Below, piece by piece: positions 15,859-24,864 of a DNA stretch of 64,000 nt. The notes under the pieces were generated by a model. It was not told the origin of the DNA, did not search any database, and worked only from the letters and a program-made list of their open reading frames with translations. Each line of letters begins with the position of its first letter. The stretch's first letter is position 1. The translations under genes were made by a program, and so were the position numbers. The DNA is taken from positions 41,422 through 105,421 of the forward strand of contig CBDDTG010000016.1 of the NCBI GenBank assembly GCA_965233665.1, in the 5' to 3' direction. Source of the stretch: Bacterioplanes sp965233665. Lineage in GTDB: Bacteria > Pseudomonadota > Gammaproteobacteria > Pseudomonadales > Oceanobacteraceae.

Positions 15859-16677
15859 ATGGGCAGTACTGCACACAATATCGTTATCGAAGCCGTTCCC
15901 GGCTCCAAATACACGGCCAAAACGCCGGATGCGAATGGCCTGATCCACTATACCGCGGATGAAGACGTGGTCTGGAAAGACCTGATTGAACGCCAGCAAA
16001 TCGCCGTTCAGGGCGTTGCTTGTCAGGAATTTGTCCATGGCATGGAGTTGCTTGAATTACCGCAAGATCGTATTCCTCAGTTGGCAGAGGTGTCAGAGCC
16101 ACTTGCTTATGCCTCGGGCTGGAGTGCAGCGGCGGTGCCCGCACTGATTCCCTTTACTACGTTCTGTCATTTGCTCGCCAATAAGCGCTTTCCCTGCGCG
16201 ACCTTTATCCGCACACGGGAAGAGCTGAACTATCTAGAAGAGCCGGATATTTTTCACGAAGTGTTTGGTCACTGCACCATGCTCACCAACCCCAGTTTCG
16301 CGGCGTTTACCGAGGCCTACGGTAAGCTCGGTCTGGAAGCCAATGACGTGCAAAGAACCTTCTTGGAACGACTGTACTGGTTTACCGTGGAGTTTGGGCT
16401 GCTAAAAACGTCTGCAGGCATGCGCGTTTATGGTGGCGGCATTTTGTCATCCATCGGCGAAACCCAGTACGCCTGCAGTGACACACCGGACCTGCGCCCG
16501 TTCAATGTTTTGGATGTGTTAAGAACGCCTTATCGCATCGATATTATGCAGCCCATTTATTATGTGCTGGAAAGCATCGATGACTTGTTCAAAGTTGCGC
16601 ACATGGACCTGTTCTCAGAGATGAAAAAAGCCGAACAGCTGGGCATGTTTGAGCCGGAGTTTCCTCCTAAAGCCTGA
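15859..16677 (+). CDS. phhA: Phenylalanine 4-monooxygenase
   Basis: Hydroxylates phenylalanine to tyrosine using a pterin cofactor, oxygen and non-haem iron. The 272-residue protein is the compact bacterial form with only the catalytic domain. The iron-binding region EEPDIFHEVFGHCTML carries the two histidines (HxxxxH) and a downstream glutamate lies in YWFTVEFGL. FIRTREELNYLEEPD precedes it as in the family. ATG 15859 follows TTGAGGG at good spacing; an in-frame TTG at 15844 is less likely. It supplies tyrosine to the hmgA-hpd-fahA-maiA genes just downstream. No pterin dehydratase (phhB) gene is next to it. Confidence 0.93.
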   Translation: MGSTAHNIVIEAVPGSKYTAKTPDANGLIHYTADEDVVWKDLIERQQIAVQGVACQEFVHGMELLELPQDRIPQLAEVSEPLAYASGWSAAAVPALIPFTTFCHLLANKRFPCATFIRTREELNYLEEPDIFHEVFGHCTMLTNPSFAAFTEAYGKLGLEANDVQRTFLERLYWFTVEFGLLKTSAGMRVYGGGILSSIGETQYACSDTPDLRPFNVLDVLRTPYRIDIMQPIYYVLESIDDLFKVAHMDLFSEMKKAEQLGMFEPEFPPKA

Positions 16678-16693
16678 CCTGTGTTAGCCAGTT

Positions 16694-16733
16694 GAGTGCT
16701 TGAAAGCGTTTTCGAAAACCGCTGCAAGCACTC
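16694..16733. terminator. Bidirectional hairpin between convergent phhA and LysR genes
   Basis: Outer arms GAGTGCTTG and CAAGCACTC enclose a second inverted repeat (GCGTTTTCGAAAACCGC). The hairpin lies in the 57-bp gap between two convergent stops. There is no long T-run, so termination is inferred from position and symmetry. Confidence 0.55.
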
Positions 16734-16734
16734 T

Positions 16735-17646
16735 TCAGCCTTCAAACTGCTGAAATGCCTTGCCCACAAGGTCTGCAATAATGCCACCGGCTTTGCCCAG
16801 CGGTGGCTCATTGCGATAAACCAACATGGGGGTAAAGGACACCCGTGAACCGGCGCGATAATCAAGCTCGATCAGGCTGCCTTCGGCCAACTCTTTTGAC
16901 ACCTGGAATACCGGCATCCAGCCAAATCCAAGGCCCATTTCAATGGCGGTTTTCTTGGCTGAAAAGCTGTGCATATAAAACACACGGTCGCCACCAAACT
17001 GCATGGAATCTGATCGAGATGACGCGTGCTCACTGGTGTCATTGATGGTCAACTCGACATGGTCGTGCAGCTGATCCAGCGCTATGTTCTGTACACCCGC
17101 CAGAGGGTGATGGCTGGCTGCGACCAGCACCAGGCTAACAGGCGTTAGCGGCACCGCCGTGAGCGAAGGGTGCGGGGTATAGTCCTTGGCCAGCATGATG
17201 TCTGCCTTGTCCTTCTCAAAGCGCATCTGCACGCCTCCCAAAGCCTCCACCTTGACTTGAATGCGTGTCGGAATGTCACGGTCCGCCAACGACTTGAGCG
17301 CGCCCATAATGGGCACCATGGGCAATGCGCCGTCGATGACCAGCTCCAATCGCGGCTCCCAGCCTTCGGTGTAGCGCTCGGCAAGATTCTCTATGCGTTC
17401 GGCCAGCTGCAGCATGCGTTGGGCCTCGGCCCAAAGTGCCTGGCCTTTGGGCGTGAGGGTGGCACGGTAGCGGCTGCGGTCAAAGATCTCGATGTTCAGT
17501 TGCTGTTCCAGCTTGCGGATCTGGTAGCTCACCGCTGACTGGGCTTTATGCAGCTTGTTGGCGGCTTTGGCGAAGCTGCCTTCCTGAATGATGGTGTCCA
17601 AGACCCTCAGCGCTTCCATATCCACTTTCATCGGCGTACCTGTCAA
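16735..17646 (-). CDS. LysR family transcriptional regulator
   Basis: A 303-residue regulator. The N-terminal helix-turn-helix is clear: MEALRVLDTIIQEGSFAKAANKLHKAQSAVSYQIRKLEQQL, with the LTPKGQAL segment after it. A linker helix and a periplasmic-binding-like effector domain follow (RLELVIDGALPMVPIMGALK to the C-terminus). A second start at 17631 (MKVDMEAL) is possible. It is transcribed divergently from hmgA across a 122-bp gap, the classic layout for a LysR protein that controls the neighbouring operon. A ligand from the tyrosine pathway is likely but not shown. Confidence 0.88.
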   Translation of the reverse strand: MTGTPMKVDMEALRVLDTIIQEGSFAKAANKLHKAQSAVSYQIRKLEQQLNIEIFDRSRYRATLTPKGQALWAEAQRMLQLAERIENLAERYTEGWEPRLELVIDGALPMVPIMGALKSLADRDIPTRIQVKVEALGGVQMRFEKDKADIMLAKDYTPHPSLTAVPLTPVSLVLVAASHHPLAGVQNIALDQLHDHVELTINDTSEHASSRSDSMQFGGDRVFYMHSFSAKKTAIEMGLGFGWMPVFQVSKELAEGSLIELDYRAGSRVSFTPMLVYRNEPPLGKAGGIIADLVGKAFQQFEG

Positions 17647-17768
17647 TCTCCATGAGTATCGAACTATATCTAACGAATAGATGGAGATGATGCAAATATT
17701 ATTCTTTTTTTAGTTCGTGAACGACACACAATGAAGGCATCGATCAGTTTACGGACGAGGCTGTACGC
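17647..17768. promoter_or_regulatory. LysR-hmgA divergent promoter region
   Basis: Contains the inverted arms TCTCCAT and ATGGAGA at about 17648-17688, and a TAT ... ATA dyad between them (CTATATCTAACGAATAG). Both are suitable for a LysR dimer. The exact -35/-10 boxes could not be assigned. Confidence 0.35.
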
Positions 17769-18971
17769 ATGCCGTTTTATGTCAAACAAGGTGATTTGCC
17801 TGCCAAGCACCACGTTACGTTTTACAAAGGTGCCCACCACCCAGGTGTTCAGGCGGGGCAGGAGGAGGAGTTATACCGCGAAGAGCTGGTATCGACTCAT
17901 GGCTTTGCCAGTCTGTACAGCACCAAGTATCACCACAACATGCCAACCAAAAGCCCTGCGGTTGAGCGCTTGCATATAGAGCACGGTGCCTTGTGGCAAG
18001 ACAGCTTGGTGCAAAATTATAAATTGGATAGCCGCAAAGCGGACCGCCAGGGCAATTTTTATAACGCCCGCAATCGTCTTTTTTTCAATCAAGACCTGTC
18101 GATTCACACGGCTCGGGTGACAGAGTCTACCGATCAGTTTTATCGCAACGCCTACGCCGATGAAATTATTTTTGTTCACGAGGGCGAAGGTGAGTTGCTG
18201 TCGGAATACGGTCGCTTGGAAGTACGGCAGTGGGACTATTTGGTCATTCCACGCGGCACCATATACCAGCTTCATTTTAATAATTACGACAATGTTCGTT
18301 TGTTTATTGTTGAAGCGAACTCCATGGTGGAGATTCCCAAACATTATCGCAATGAATACGGCCAGTTGCTTGAAACCGCGCCTTACTGCGAGCGTGATAT
18401 TCGAGCACCACAATTGATGGACCCAATCGTGGAGCAGGGCAATTTCCAGGTGATCAGCAAATACCGGGATCAATACCAGGCGCATCAGCTGCAATGGCAT
18501 CCGTTCGACTTGGTGGGATGGGACGGCTATCTCTACCCTTGGGCATTTAATATTAAAGATTTTCAGCCCATCGTTGGCAAAATTCATCTTCCGCCTAGCA
18601 TTCATCAGGTATTTGGCGGCCGGGGATTTGTGCTGTGTAATTTTGTGCCCCGTCTGTACGACTTCCACCCTGAGGCCATACCGGCGCCTTATTACCACTC
18701 CAATGTTGATAGTGATGAGGTGCTGTATTACGTCGATGGCGACTTTATGAGTCGCACCGGTATCGATGCTGGCTACATCACTTTACACCAAGGCGGTGTG
18801 CCACACGGCCCCCAGCCTGGCAAAACAGAAGCGTCCATCGGCGCCAAGGAAACTCAAGAGTATGCCGTAATGGTGGATACCTTTGCACCGTTACAGCTGA
18901 CCGAACACGTTAAAAACACAATGGCTGGCGACTATCACCAGTCGTGGCTCGAATCTGAACAACCTAAATAA
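17769..18971 (+). CDS. hmgA: Homogentisate 1,2-dioxygenase
   Basis: Opens the ring of homogentisate to give maleylacetoacetate, using non-haem Fe(II). The 400-residue protein is a cupin-type enzyme. The metal-site region YYHSNVDSDEVLYYVDG and the following ITLHQGGVPHGPQPG carry the expected His and Glu ligands, and DEIIFVHEGEGELLSEYG is the structural cupin repeat. The length fits the Shewanella/Vibrio branch, which is shorter than the 430-residue Pseudomonas enzyme. It is first in a run of four co-oriented genes (hmgA, hpd, fahA, maiA) with gaps of 44, 9 and -4 bp, so it probably starts the operon under the divergent LysR protein. Confidence 0.92.
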   Translation: MPFYVKQGDLPAKHHVTFYKGAHHPGVQAGQEEELYREELVSTHGFASLYSTKYHHNMPTKSPAVERLHIEHGALWQDSLVQNYKLDSRKADRQGNFYNARNRLFFNQDLSIHTARVTESTDQFYRNAYADEIIFVHEGEGELLSEYGRLEVRQWDYLVIPRGTIYQLHFNNYDNVRLFIVEANSMVEIPKHYRNEYGQLLETAPYCERDIRAPQLMDPIVEQGNFQVISKYRDQYQAHQLQWHPFDLVGWDGYLYPWAFNIKDFQPIVGKIHLPPSIHQVFGGRGFVLCNFVPRLYDFHPEAIPAPYYHSNVDSDEVLYYVDGDFMSRTGIDAGYITLHQGGVPHGPQPGKTEASIGAKETQEYAVMVDTFAPLQLTEHVKNTMAGDYHQSWLESEQPK

Positions 18972-19015
18972 ATAACACAGCTAAAAATAACAAAGACATC
19001 AAGCGAGGTAGCACC

Positions 19016-20089
19016 ATGAATACTCAGTTTACACCAGAGCATCAGGCAGAAGATTCGCAAAGCAACCCACTGGGGTTGCGTGGCATTGAATTTACCGAAT
19101 TCGCTACACCCGACAGTGATTTTATGGAAAAAGTGTTTTTGGACTTTGGCTTTTCCAAGCTAAAGACGTTCAAAAATAAGGATATCCTGTACTTCAATCA
19201 AAACGATATTCACTTTCTGATGAATAACGAGCGCAAGGGCTTTTCTAAAAGCTTTGCTGAGCGCCATGGTCCAGCGATCTGCTCGATGGGCTGGCGTGTT
19301 GATGATGCCAACTATGCCTATGAACAGGCAGTCAAGCGCGGTGCAAAACCGGCGGACGATGCGGCCAAAGATCTACCCTATCCGGCCATCTATGGTATTG
19401 GCGACAGTCTGATCTATTTTATTGACCTATTTGGTGACAAGGGCTCCATCTACGAGACGGATTTTGAAGACCTAGAGCAGCCGGTTAAGGTGGCTGAAAA
19501 GGGCTTTATGAACGTCGATCACCTGACCAATAACGTTTACAAAGGCACCATGGACAAATGGGCCAACTTCTACCGAGATGTTTTTGGCTTTACCGACGTT
19601 CGCTACTTTGACATTCGCGGTAAAAAAACTGCGTTGATCTCCAATGCACTGAAGTCGCCTGATGGCAGCTTCTGCATTCCGATTAACGAAGGCAAAGACG
19701 ACAAAAATAACCAGATTGATGAATACCTGAATGAGTACCAAGGACCTGGTGTTCAACATTTGGCGTTTGCCTCCAGAGACCTGCTGGCTTCGCTTGATGC
19801 GATGGAAGGGACCAGTATTCAGACGCTGGATATCAATGATGATTATTACGATCAGGTGTTTGACCGTGTTCCGAATGTGACCGAAGACCCTGCCCGCATT
19901 AAAAAGCATCAAGTGTTGGTGGATGGCGATGACGAAGGTTATCTGCTGCAGATTTTTACTAAAAACCTGTTTGGGCCCATTTTTATCGAGTTAATCCAGC
20001 GCAAAGAGCACCTTGGCTTTGGCGAAGGCAACTTCCAGGCACTGTTTGAATCCATTGAGCGGGATCAGCAGGCCCGTGGTGTTATTTAA
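19016..20089 (+). CDS. hpd: 4-hydroxyphenylpyruvate dioxygenase
   Basis: Converts 4-hydroxyphenylpyruvate to homogentisate with Fe(II) and oxygen. It has 357 residues with two vicinal-oxygen-chelate domains. The C-terminal domain contains FMNVDHLTNNV (first iron His), GPGVQHLAFAS (second His) and the glutamate in GPIFIELIQRK. The tail GEGNFQALFESIERDQ matches the gating helix of the family. AGCGAGGTAGCACC gives a binding site before ATG 19016. It supplies the substrate for HmgA from the gene just upstream. The aminotransferase that makes hydroxyphenylpyruvate from tyrosine is not in the window. Confidence 0.95.
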   Translation: MNTQFTPEHQAEDSQSNPLGLRGIEFTEFATPDSDFMEKVFLDFGFSKLKTFKNKDILYFNQNDIHFLMNNERKGFSKSFAERHGPAICSMGWRVDDANYAYEQAVKRGAKPADDAAKDLPYPAIYGIGDSLIYFIDLFGDKGSIYETDFEDLEQPVKVAEKGFMNVDHLTNNVYKGTMDKWANFYRDVFGFTDVRYFDIRGKKTALISNALKSPDGSFCIPINEGKDDKNNQIDEYLNEYQGPGVQHLAFASRDLLASLDAMEGTSIQTLDINDDYYDQVFDRVPNVTEDPARIKKHQVLVDGDDEGYLLQIFTKNLFGPIFIELIQRKEHLGFGEGNFQALFESIERDQQARGVI

Positions 20090-20098
20090 GGGGGCTGT

Positions 20099-21127
20099 AT
20101 GAAACTTGCCAGTCTTAAACAAGGGCGCGACGGTCGATTGATCGTTGTCTCCCGTGATCTCAAGTCTGCTGTTGAGGTGCCGCATATTGCAGGCACCCTG
20201 CAGCAAGCACTGGACTTGTGGGCAGAAACAGAGCCCAAGCTGCAAGACGTATATCAGCAGCTAAATCAAAAATCCTCTGAGTTAGCGGGCGTATTTGAAT
20301 TTCGCGCTCAGGACTGTGCCTCGCCGTTGCCGCGGGCTTATCAGTGGGCAGATGGCAGTGCTTATGTCAATCACGTCGAGCTGGTGCGCAAAGCTCGCAA
20401 CAGTGAAATGCCTGACAGCTTCTGGACGGATCCGCTTATGTATCAAGGTGGGTCAGACAGCTTTATTGGCCCTTGCGATGATATTCCTTTGGGTGCAGAA
20501 AAGTGGGGCATCGATTTTGAAGCCGAAATTGCTGTCGTTACCGATGATGTGCCAATGGGTGTGCCCGAACAGCAAGCAGAAAAGCACATTAAACTACTGA
20601 TGCTGGTGAATGACGTTTCTCTGCGGGGGTTGATTCCCGCAGAGCTGGCCAAAGGCTTTGGTTTTTTCCAGTCGAAACCGTCTAGCAGTTTTTCTCCGGT
20701 TGCTGTCACCCCTGATGAATTAGGACCAGCTTGGGAAAACAGCAAGGTACACTTGCCCCTTAATGTTGACTATAACCGTCAGCCCTTTGGTCGTGCCAAT
20801 GCCGGTCAAGATATGACCTTCAATTTTGCTCGTTTAATTTCTCATGCGGCGAGTACACGTCCGCTGTCAGCCGGTGCCATTATTGGCTCAGGCACTGTCT
20901 CTAATAAGCAAAATACCGAGCACGGCTCGGCCATTAGCGATGGTGGCGTTGGTTACTCCTGTATTGCCGAAGTGCGGATGATTGAAACCATCAATACCGG
21001 TGCTGCAAAAACCAACTTTATGCACTTTGGCGATCAGGTGCGTATTGAAATGCTGGACAGCGATGGCCAGTCCATTTTTGGTGCCATTGATCAAACCGTC
21101 GTTGAATACCAAGGCCATCAGTCATGA
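20099..21127 (+). CDS. fahA: Fumarylacetoacetase (FAH family)
   Basis: Last step of tyrosine breakdown: hydrolyses fumarylacetoacetate to fumarate and acetoacetate. The 342-residue chain has an N-terminal domain (about 1-80) and the FAH catalytic fold. Metal-binding and catalytic segments visible are EKWGIDFEAEIAVVTDDV, LMLVNDVSLRG, and AIIGSGTVSN. This is the bacterial form seen in hmgA operons, shorter than mammalian FAH. It starts 9 bp after hpd and its last codon overlaps the maiA start by 4 bases (ATGA), so translation is probably coupled. Confidence 0.9.
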   Translation: MKLASLKQGRDGRLIVVSRDLKSAVEVPHIAGTLQQALDLWAETEPKLQDVYQQLNQKSSELAGVFEFRAQDCASPLPRAYQWADGSAYVNHVELVRKARNSEMPDSFWTDPLMYQGGSDSFIGPCDDIPLGAEKWGIDFEAEIAVVTDDVPMGVPEQQAEKHIKLLMLVNDVSLRGLIPAELAKGFGFFQSKPSSSFSPVAVTPDELGPAWENSKVHLPLNVDYNRQPFGRANAGQDMTFNFARLISHAASTRPLSAGAIIGSGTVSNKQNTEHGSAISDGGVGYSCIAEVRMIETINTGAAKTNFMHFGDQVRIEMLDSDGQSIFGAIDQTVVEYQGHQS

Positions 21128-21753
21128 TGATTCTCTATGACTACTGGCGCTCGTCGGCAGCCTATCGGGTGCGCATTGCGCTCAACCTGAAAGGCATTGC
21201 CTACGGGCAAATTCCGGTTGATCTGCGACTCGGTGAGCAACGTCAGCAAACTCACCTCAGTCGACAGCCTCAAGGGCTGGTTCCTGCGCTGCAGATTAAT
21301 GACGATGAGTGCTTGATTCAGTCCCTTGCGATTATGGAGTGGCTTGAGGAAGAGTATCCTGAGCCGGCTTTGTTGCTTGGCGATGCGATTATGCGCGCCA
21401 AAACTCGCAGCCTGATGAATCAGATCGCAGCAGATATTCACCCGTTAAATAATTTAAGGGTGCTGAAATATCTAGTGGATGACCTGGGCGCATCGGAAGA
21501 GAAGAAAGCCCAGTGGTATCACCATTGGGTCAGCGTTGGGTTTTCAGCTCTGGAGAAGCAGCTAGGCGACCGCCCTTACTGTATGGGAGATAAGCTGACG
21601 TATGCCGATGTCTGTCTGATACCTCAAGTTTATAACGCCCATCGCTTTGATGTACCCATGGAAGCGTTTCCTAAAATCCGGGCGGTATATGAGCATTGTA
21701 TGGCTCTGTCAGCATTTGCTGATGCCGCTCCGGAGCAGCAGGCGGGCTGCTGA
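21124..21753 (+). CDS. maiA: Maleylacetoacetate isomerase
   Basis: A glutathione-dependent zeta-class GST-like enzyme that isomerises maleylacetoacetate to fumarylacetoacetate. The 209-residue protein begins with the family's active-site motif YDYWRSSAAYRVRIALNLKG (Ser-Ser-Ala). It has the glutathione-site QSLAIMEWLEE and the C-terminal helical domain with CMGDKLTYADVCLIPQVYNA. It is the last gene of the homogentisate operon, overlaps fahA by 4 bases, and is followed by a hairpin terminator. Confidence 0.94.
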   Translation: MMILYDYWRSSAAYRVRIALNLKGIAYGQIPVDLRLGEQRQQTHLSRQPQGLVPALQINDDECLIQSLAIMEWLEEEYPEPALLLGDAIMRAKTRSLMNQIAADIHPLNNLRVLKYLVDDLGASEEKKAQWYHHWVSVGFSALEKQLGDRPYCMGDKLTYADVCLIPQVYNAHRFDVPMEAFPKIRAVYEHCMALSAFADAAPEQQAGC

Positions 21754-21772
21754 ACTGATCTTTGGACGTACA

Positions 21773-21820
21773 AAACCCCTGAGCCGGGTTCTTTAAAAAA
21801 GAGCTTGGTCACAGGGGTTT
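21773..21820 (+). terminator. Terminator after maiA
   Basis: Arms AAACCCCTG and CAGGGGTTT enclose a loop with a second partial stem (GGGTTCTTT/AAAGAGC). It lies 20 bases after the maiA stop, between convergent genes, so it may serve both strands. Confidence 0.7.
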
Positions 21821-21836
21821 GATGACGTGGTGAAAA

Positions 21837-22304
21837 TTATGCTCGATAGGCCGCGCAACTAAAGCAGCCCGGCTTGGCATTGTGGATATGGACCGTTTCA
21901 ATCTCGGGGTCCTGCAGCTGCTGTTCGAGCGCCATGAGTAAATCATCTGGCTGCACCACCTCAGCGTATTTCATCATGCTTTGCTGGTCATAGGCTCGCA
22001 ACGACAGCATGCGATGGCGTAGCACGTCAGGTATTTGATTCACTTGCAAACTGGCCTGTAAGGCCTTCTCACGAATAAATATCGGTCCACAGGCGCGGTA
22101 CGGGGCAGGAACATCAAGGTGCGTATAAGGAAGCAGTAAAACGCGCTCACCGACCTCTGCATCCTGCAGTGATACTCGACAAGGATAACCTGGCTGAGCG
22201 TCTGCAACGATCCAGCGAGCGTTGTGTTGACGTAGTTCCCTATCATTCAATTGCAGCCAAGGCTGAAACTGCTTTTTATCCAGTGCAACAATTTGAAAGT
22301 TCAT
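21837..22304 (-). CDS. DUF1203 family protein
   Basis: A 155-residue cytoplasmic protein of unknown function. The pattern MNFQIVALDKKQFQPWLQL, RWIVADAQPGYPCRVSLQDA, GERVLLLPY, PYRACGPIFIRE and the C-terminal ETVHIHNAKPGCFSCAAYRA is that of DUF1203. The conserved cysteines (YPCRVSL and CFSC) are kept. The start at 22304 was chosen because AAGGAGCTGAGT lies directly upstream; a longer frame to 22340 would add 12 unsupported residues. It converges on the maiA operon. Confidence 0.82.
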   Translation of the reverse strand: MNFQIVALDKKQFQPWLQLNDRELRQHNARWIVADAQPGYPCRVSLQDAEVGERVLLLPYTHLDVPAPYRACGPIFIREKALQASLQVNQIPDVLRHRMLSLRAYDQQSMMKYAEVVQPDDLLMALEQQLQDPEIETVHIHNAKPGCFSCAAYRA

Positions 22305-22520
22305 ACTCAGCTCCTTAGGTTTAGGGCCAGTATCACGCAAGGCGGTGCCTCAAACTGGCCAAAACCGGTGCTGTTATCTGTTCTTGGAGTATGCTGCGAG
22401 GCGGGACTAATCAAGACGCTATAAATAAGCTGGCCGATTCTATGAATGAATATTGATGGCTCACGGTTAAAGTAGGTCTGGCTGCACGCTGATAAGGCGT
22501 GGATAGATATCCACTCCTGG

Positions 22521-22544
22521 GGCACCTCTGAATAATTCGGTGCC
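22521..22544 (+). repeat. Solo end of the MITE-like element (24 bp)
   Basis: The first 24 bases of the 262-bp element, GGCACCTCTGAATAATTC plus GGTGCC, stand alone. They make a small hairpin with GGCACC/GGTGCC arms. The flanks (CTGG and TAGC) are not a clear target duplication. The rest of 22305-22665 has no recognised feature. Confidence 0.8.
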
Positions 22545-22665
22545 TAGCCCAATATGCAGTGGGTTGATCTTGTCGTTTCAATAATGAGCTGGTTTCTTGT
22601 TTGTCAGTGCTCGCTTTTTTCAACGGGCGATAAAAATTGAGCCGCCATATCAATTTTTCACATAC

Positions 22666-23838
22666 TTAACTGGCCATGCGATGTAAGGCCTCTACGGCTT
22701 GCGATAACTGCTGTGCGCTTACATAAGGCGCTGGGCCTAGCCGTAGGCTGTCACCTCGACTGTCGGTCCAAATGTTTTCGGTGCGCAGTTGTTCAACCCA
22801 TTGCGCGGCATCCGGTGTGTTGATGACTAAAAAACCACCCAGGTTTTCTAGCGGGGTGTGTGGCAGTTTGACGGAATCTGGCCAGTTATATTGGGCCAGT
22901 TGCTCACGCAAGTAGTCTAATTGACCAAGGTTAATGGCTCGCAAAAAACTTACATCGAGTTTTTGCTCATCAAAGAATTGCCACACTTTTGCGGCGCGGT
23001 AGTGGCTGGTAGGGTCGTAGGTCGAGCCTTCAAACGCCCACCGGCCGGTGCCGTAAGCAACGATGCCTTGGGGCGGTTGGTTCAGTGTTGCAAACTCGGC
23101 GTACCACCCGGTGACCAGTGGTCGCCAATCGCACTGATGGGAGACTCGAAGAAAGCAATTGCCTTCGCCCAATTGGCAGTACTTATAACCGCCACCGACA
23201 ACGAAGGTATCCTGGTGCAGCGCATCATCGAAGGTAAAAGGAATAACATTCACTAAGTGATACGCGTCCAGCAGCAGCGGTAGCTGGGCCGTGGCACATT
23301 GCTGAGATAGCGTATTTAAGTGTGGAACTTGCTGGCCAGTTTTAAATAACACCATAGAGCACAGGATCGCAGCGGTTTTTGACGATCGAGCCTGCCATAG
23401 GCGCTCTGCTAGCGTGGCGACGGGCTCCGTGGGCACGCATATAACGTTAATGTCGGTTTCATTTAAGCGCGCGAGTAAGCGACGTAATGAGTGAAACTCG
23501 CCATCGGTGGTGATTAATTCTGGCTGCTTTGACAAGGGCAATGCTGATAACCAGCGCACTAGCAGTTCCTGTGTATTTTGGCCTAATACATAGTCGCCGC
23601 TGACATCTCCTAAGCGCTGCGCAAATCCTTGCCGAACGAGCTCAGCCTGAGCAAATGCAAGGTTCCATTTATCGTCCACGTGCAGCGCAGCATCCTGCCA
23701 CGCTTGCATTTGTCCTTGCAGCGCAACATCGGGCCAGGCCTGATGAGAATGCCCGGTAAGCAGTATGCGATCACTCACTGCAAAGCGCTGATAATGCGGT
23801 TGCAACCTAGTCACCGCTGCATGCCAGTCAAAAGTCAT
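22666..23838 (-). CDS. kynU: Kynureninase-like PLP enzyme
   Basis: A 390-residue class V aminotransferase-fold protein expected to split kynurenine into anthranilate and alanine. The PLP-lysine region is VVGGGYKYCQLGEGNCFL, and the aspartate-containing LPLLLDAYHLVNVIPF comes before it. The C-terminal RLGPAPYVSAQQL is typical of kynureninases. It lies 49 bp downstream of kynA on the same strand, which supports a tryptophan-to-anthranilate role. The family assignment is better than the exact substrate assignment, since some paralogues act on other amino acids. Confidence 0.82.
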   Translation of the reverse strand: MTFDWHAAVTRLQPHYQRFAVSDRILLTGHSHQAWPDVALQGQMQAWQDAALHVDDKWNLAFAQAELVRQGFAQRLGDVSGDYVLGQNTQELLVRWLSALPLSKQPELITTDGEFHSLRRLLARLNETDINVICVPTEPVATLAERLWQARSSKTAAILCSMVLFKTGQQVPHLNTLSQQCATAQLPLLLDAYHLVNVIPFTFDDALHQDTFVVGGGYKYCQLGEGNCFLRVSHQCDWRPLVTGWYAEFATLNQPPQGIVAYGTGRWAFEGSTYDPTSHYRAAKVWQFFDEQKLDVSFLRAINLGQLDYLREQLAQYNWPDSVKLPHTPLENLGGFLVINTPDAAQWVEQLRTENIWTDSRGDSLRLGPAPYVSAQQLSQAVEALHRMAS

Positions 23839-23887
23839 AAAGCCGTCTCTGTGTTGTTAATTTGCTCATACAAGGTCAGCAAATGCA

Positions 23888-24664
23888 TCAAAACTGCGAG
23901 CGAACCGTCCATAAATCGGGAAATATCGGTTGAAATAGGGTGTTTTGCAGATAGCCAACACCGTCGCTGCCGCCGGTGCCCATTTTATTTCCAATGGTTC
24001 GCCGTACCATTTGTACATGCCGGTAGCGCCATTCTTGTAGGCCCTCATCAAGGTCGACCAACAGCTCTAACACCATCGCCAGTTCGGGTACATTTTGGTA
24101 GACCTCTAGCAATACCGCTTGTACCTGCTCATTGGTCGATGTGGGCTGATCGCTCACTGCTAGCAAATCCGCAGGAATGGTGAAACCTCGCTGCACCAGC
24201 AACTTTAATACATGCTGCCAAACACTCGGTTGTTGCAGGCGCGTTTTCAATAGTTGCCAGCCATGGCTACCTTCTGGTTGATGATCGATTGGAGCCCGGC
24301 GTTTAAACCCAAGGGCAAACTCTAAGGCGCGGAACTGATAGCTCTGAAAACCGCTAGAGCTTGCTAAAAATGACCTAAAGCTGGCGAACTCCAGTGGTGT
24401 CATCGTTTCCAGGATGTCGACCTGACCGACCAGGGTTTTAAGAATTTTCAAGCAGCGCTTTAAGGTATGTGCAGCGTGTGCCGTATCGCCTTGCTCGATG
24501 CGATGGTTAAACCAATCAATTTCATGCAGTAATTGCTTGAACCAAAGCTCATAGGTCTGATGTATCACGATAAACAGCATTTCATCGTGTTCAACCGGTT
24601 CAGACTCCGGCGCTTGTAGTGCTAATAATTCGTCAATTTTTAAATAAGAGGTATAGGTCAGCAT
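23888..24664 (-). CDS. kynA: Tryptophan 2,3-dioxygenase
   Basis: Haem enzyme that cleaves the indole ring of tryptophan to N-formylkynurenine. The 258-residue chain has the family's substrate-binding segment FIVIHQTYELWFKQ, the haem-ligand segment EGLQEWRYRHVQMVRRTIG and the substrate loop KMGTGGSDGVGYL. It is a little shorter at the N-terminus than most (about 280 residues) and starts MLTYTSYLKIDELL, as the core does. It is co-oriented with kynU. No kynurenine formamidase gene was found in the window, so the middle step must be encoded elsewhere or done by another hydrolase. Confidence 0.94.
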   Translation of the reverse strand: MLTYTSYLKIDELLALQAPESEPVEHDEMLFIVIHQTYELWFKQLLHEIDWFNHRIEQGDTAHAAHTLKRCLKILKTLVGQVDILETMTPLEFASFRSFLASSSGFQSYQFRALEFALGFKRRAPIDHQPEGSHGWQLLKTRLQQPSVWQHVLKLLVQRGFTIPADLLAVSDQPTSTNEQVQAVLLEVYQNVPELAMVLELLVDLDEGLQEWRYRHVQMVRRTIGNKMGTGGSDGVGYLQNTLFQPIFPDLWTVRSQF

Positions 24665-24864
24665 GGTTGTTTTTCTTATTCAGCATGTTGACAACATAGT
24701 ACCGTGTTCAGCTTGTTTTTCGAGTCTTTTGCTGGATTTTTCACGCAACGAGAAAATAAATAAGACACTCACCTTAATACCCTGCAATCATGTTGCAGCA
24801 AGCGGGCAAAAAATAGTGGTAAGGCAGGGTGAGCTAGGCTCGCCGCTCGTGCCTATAATCGCGC

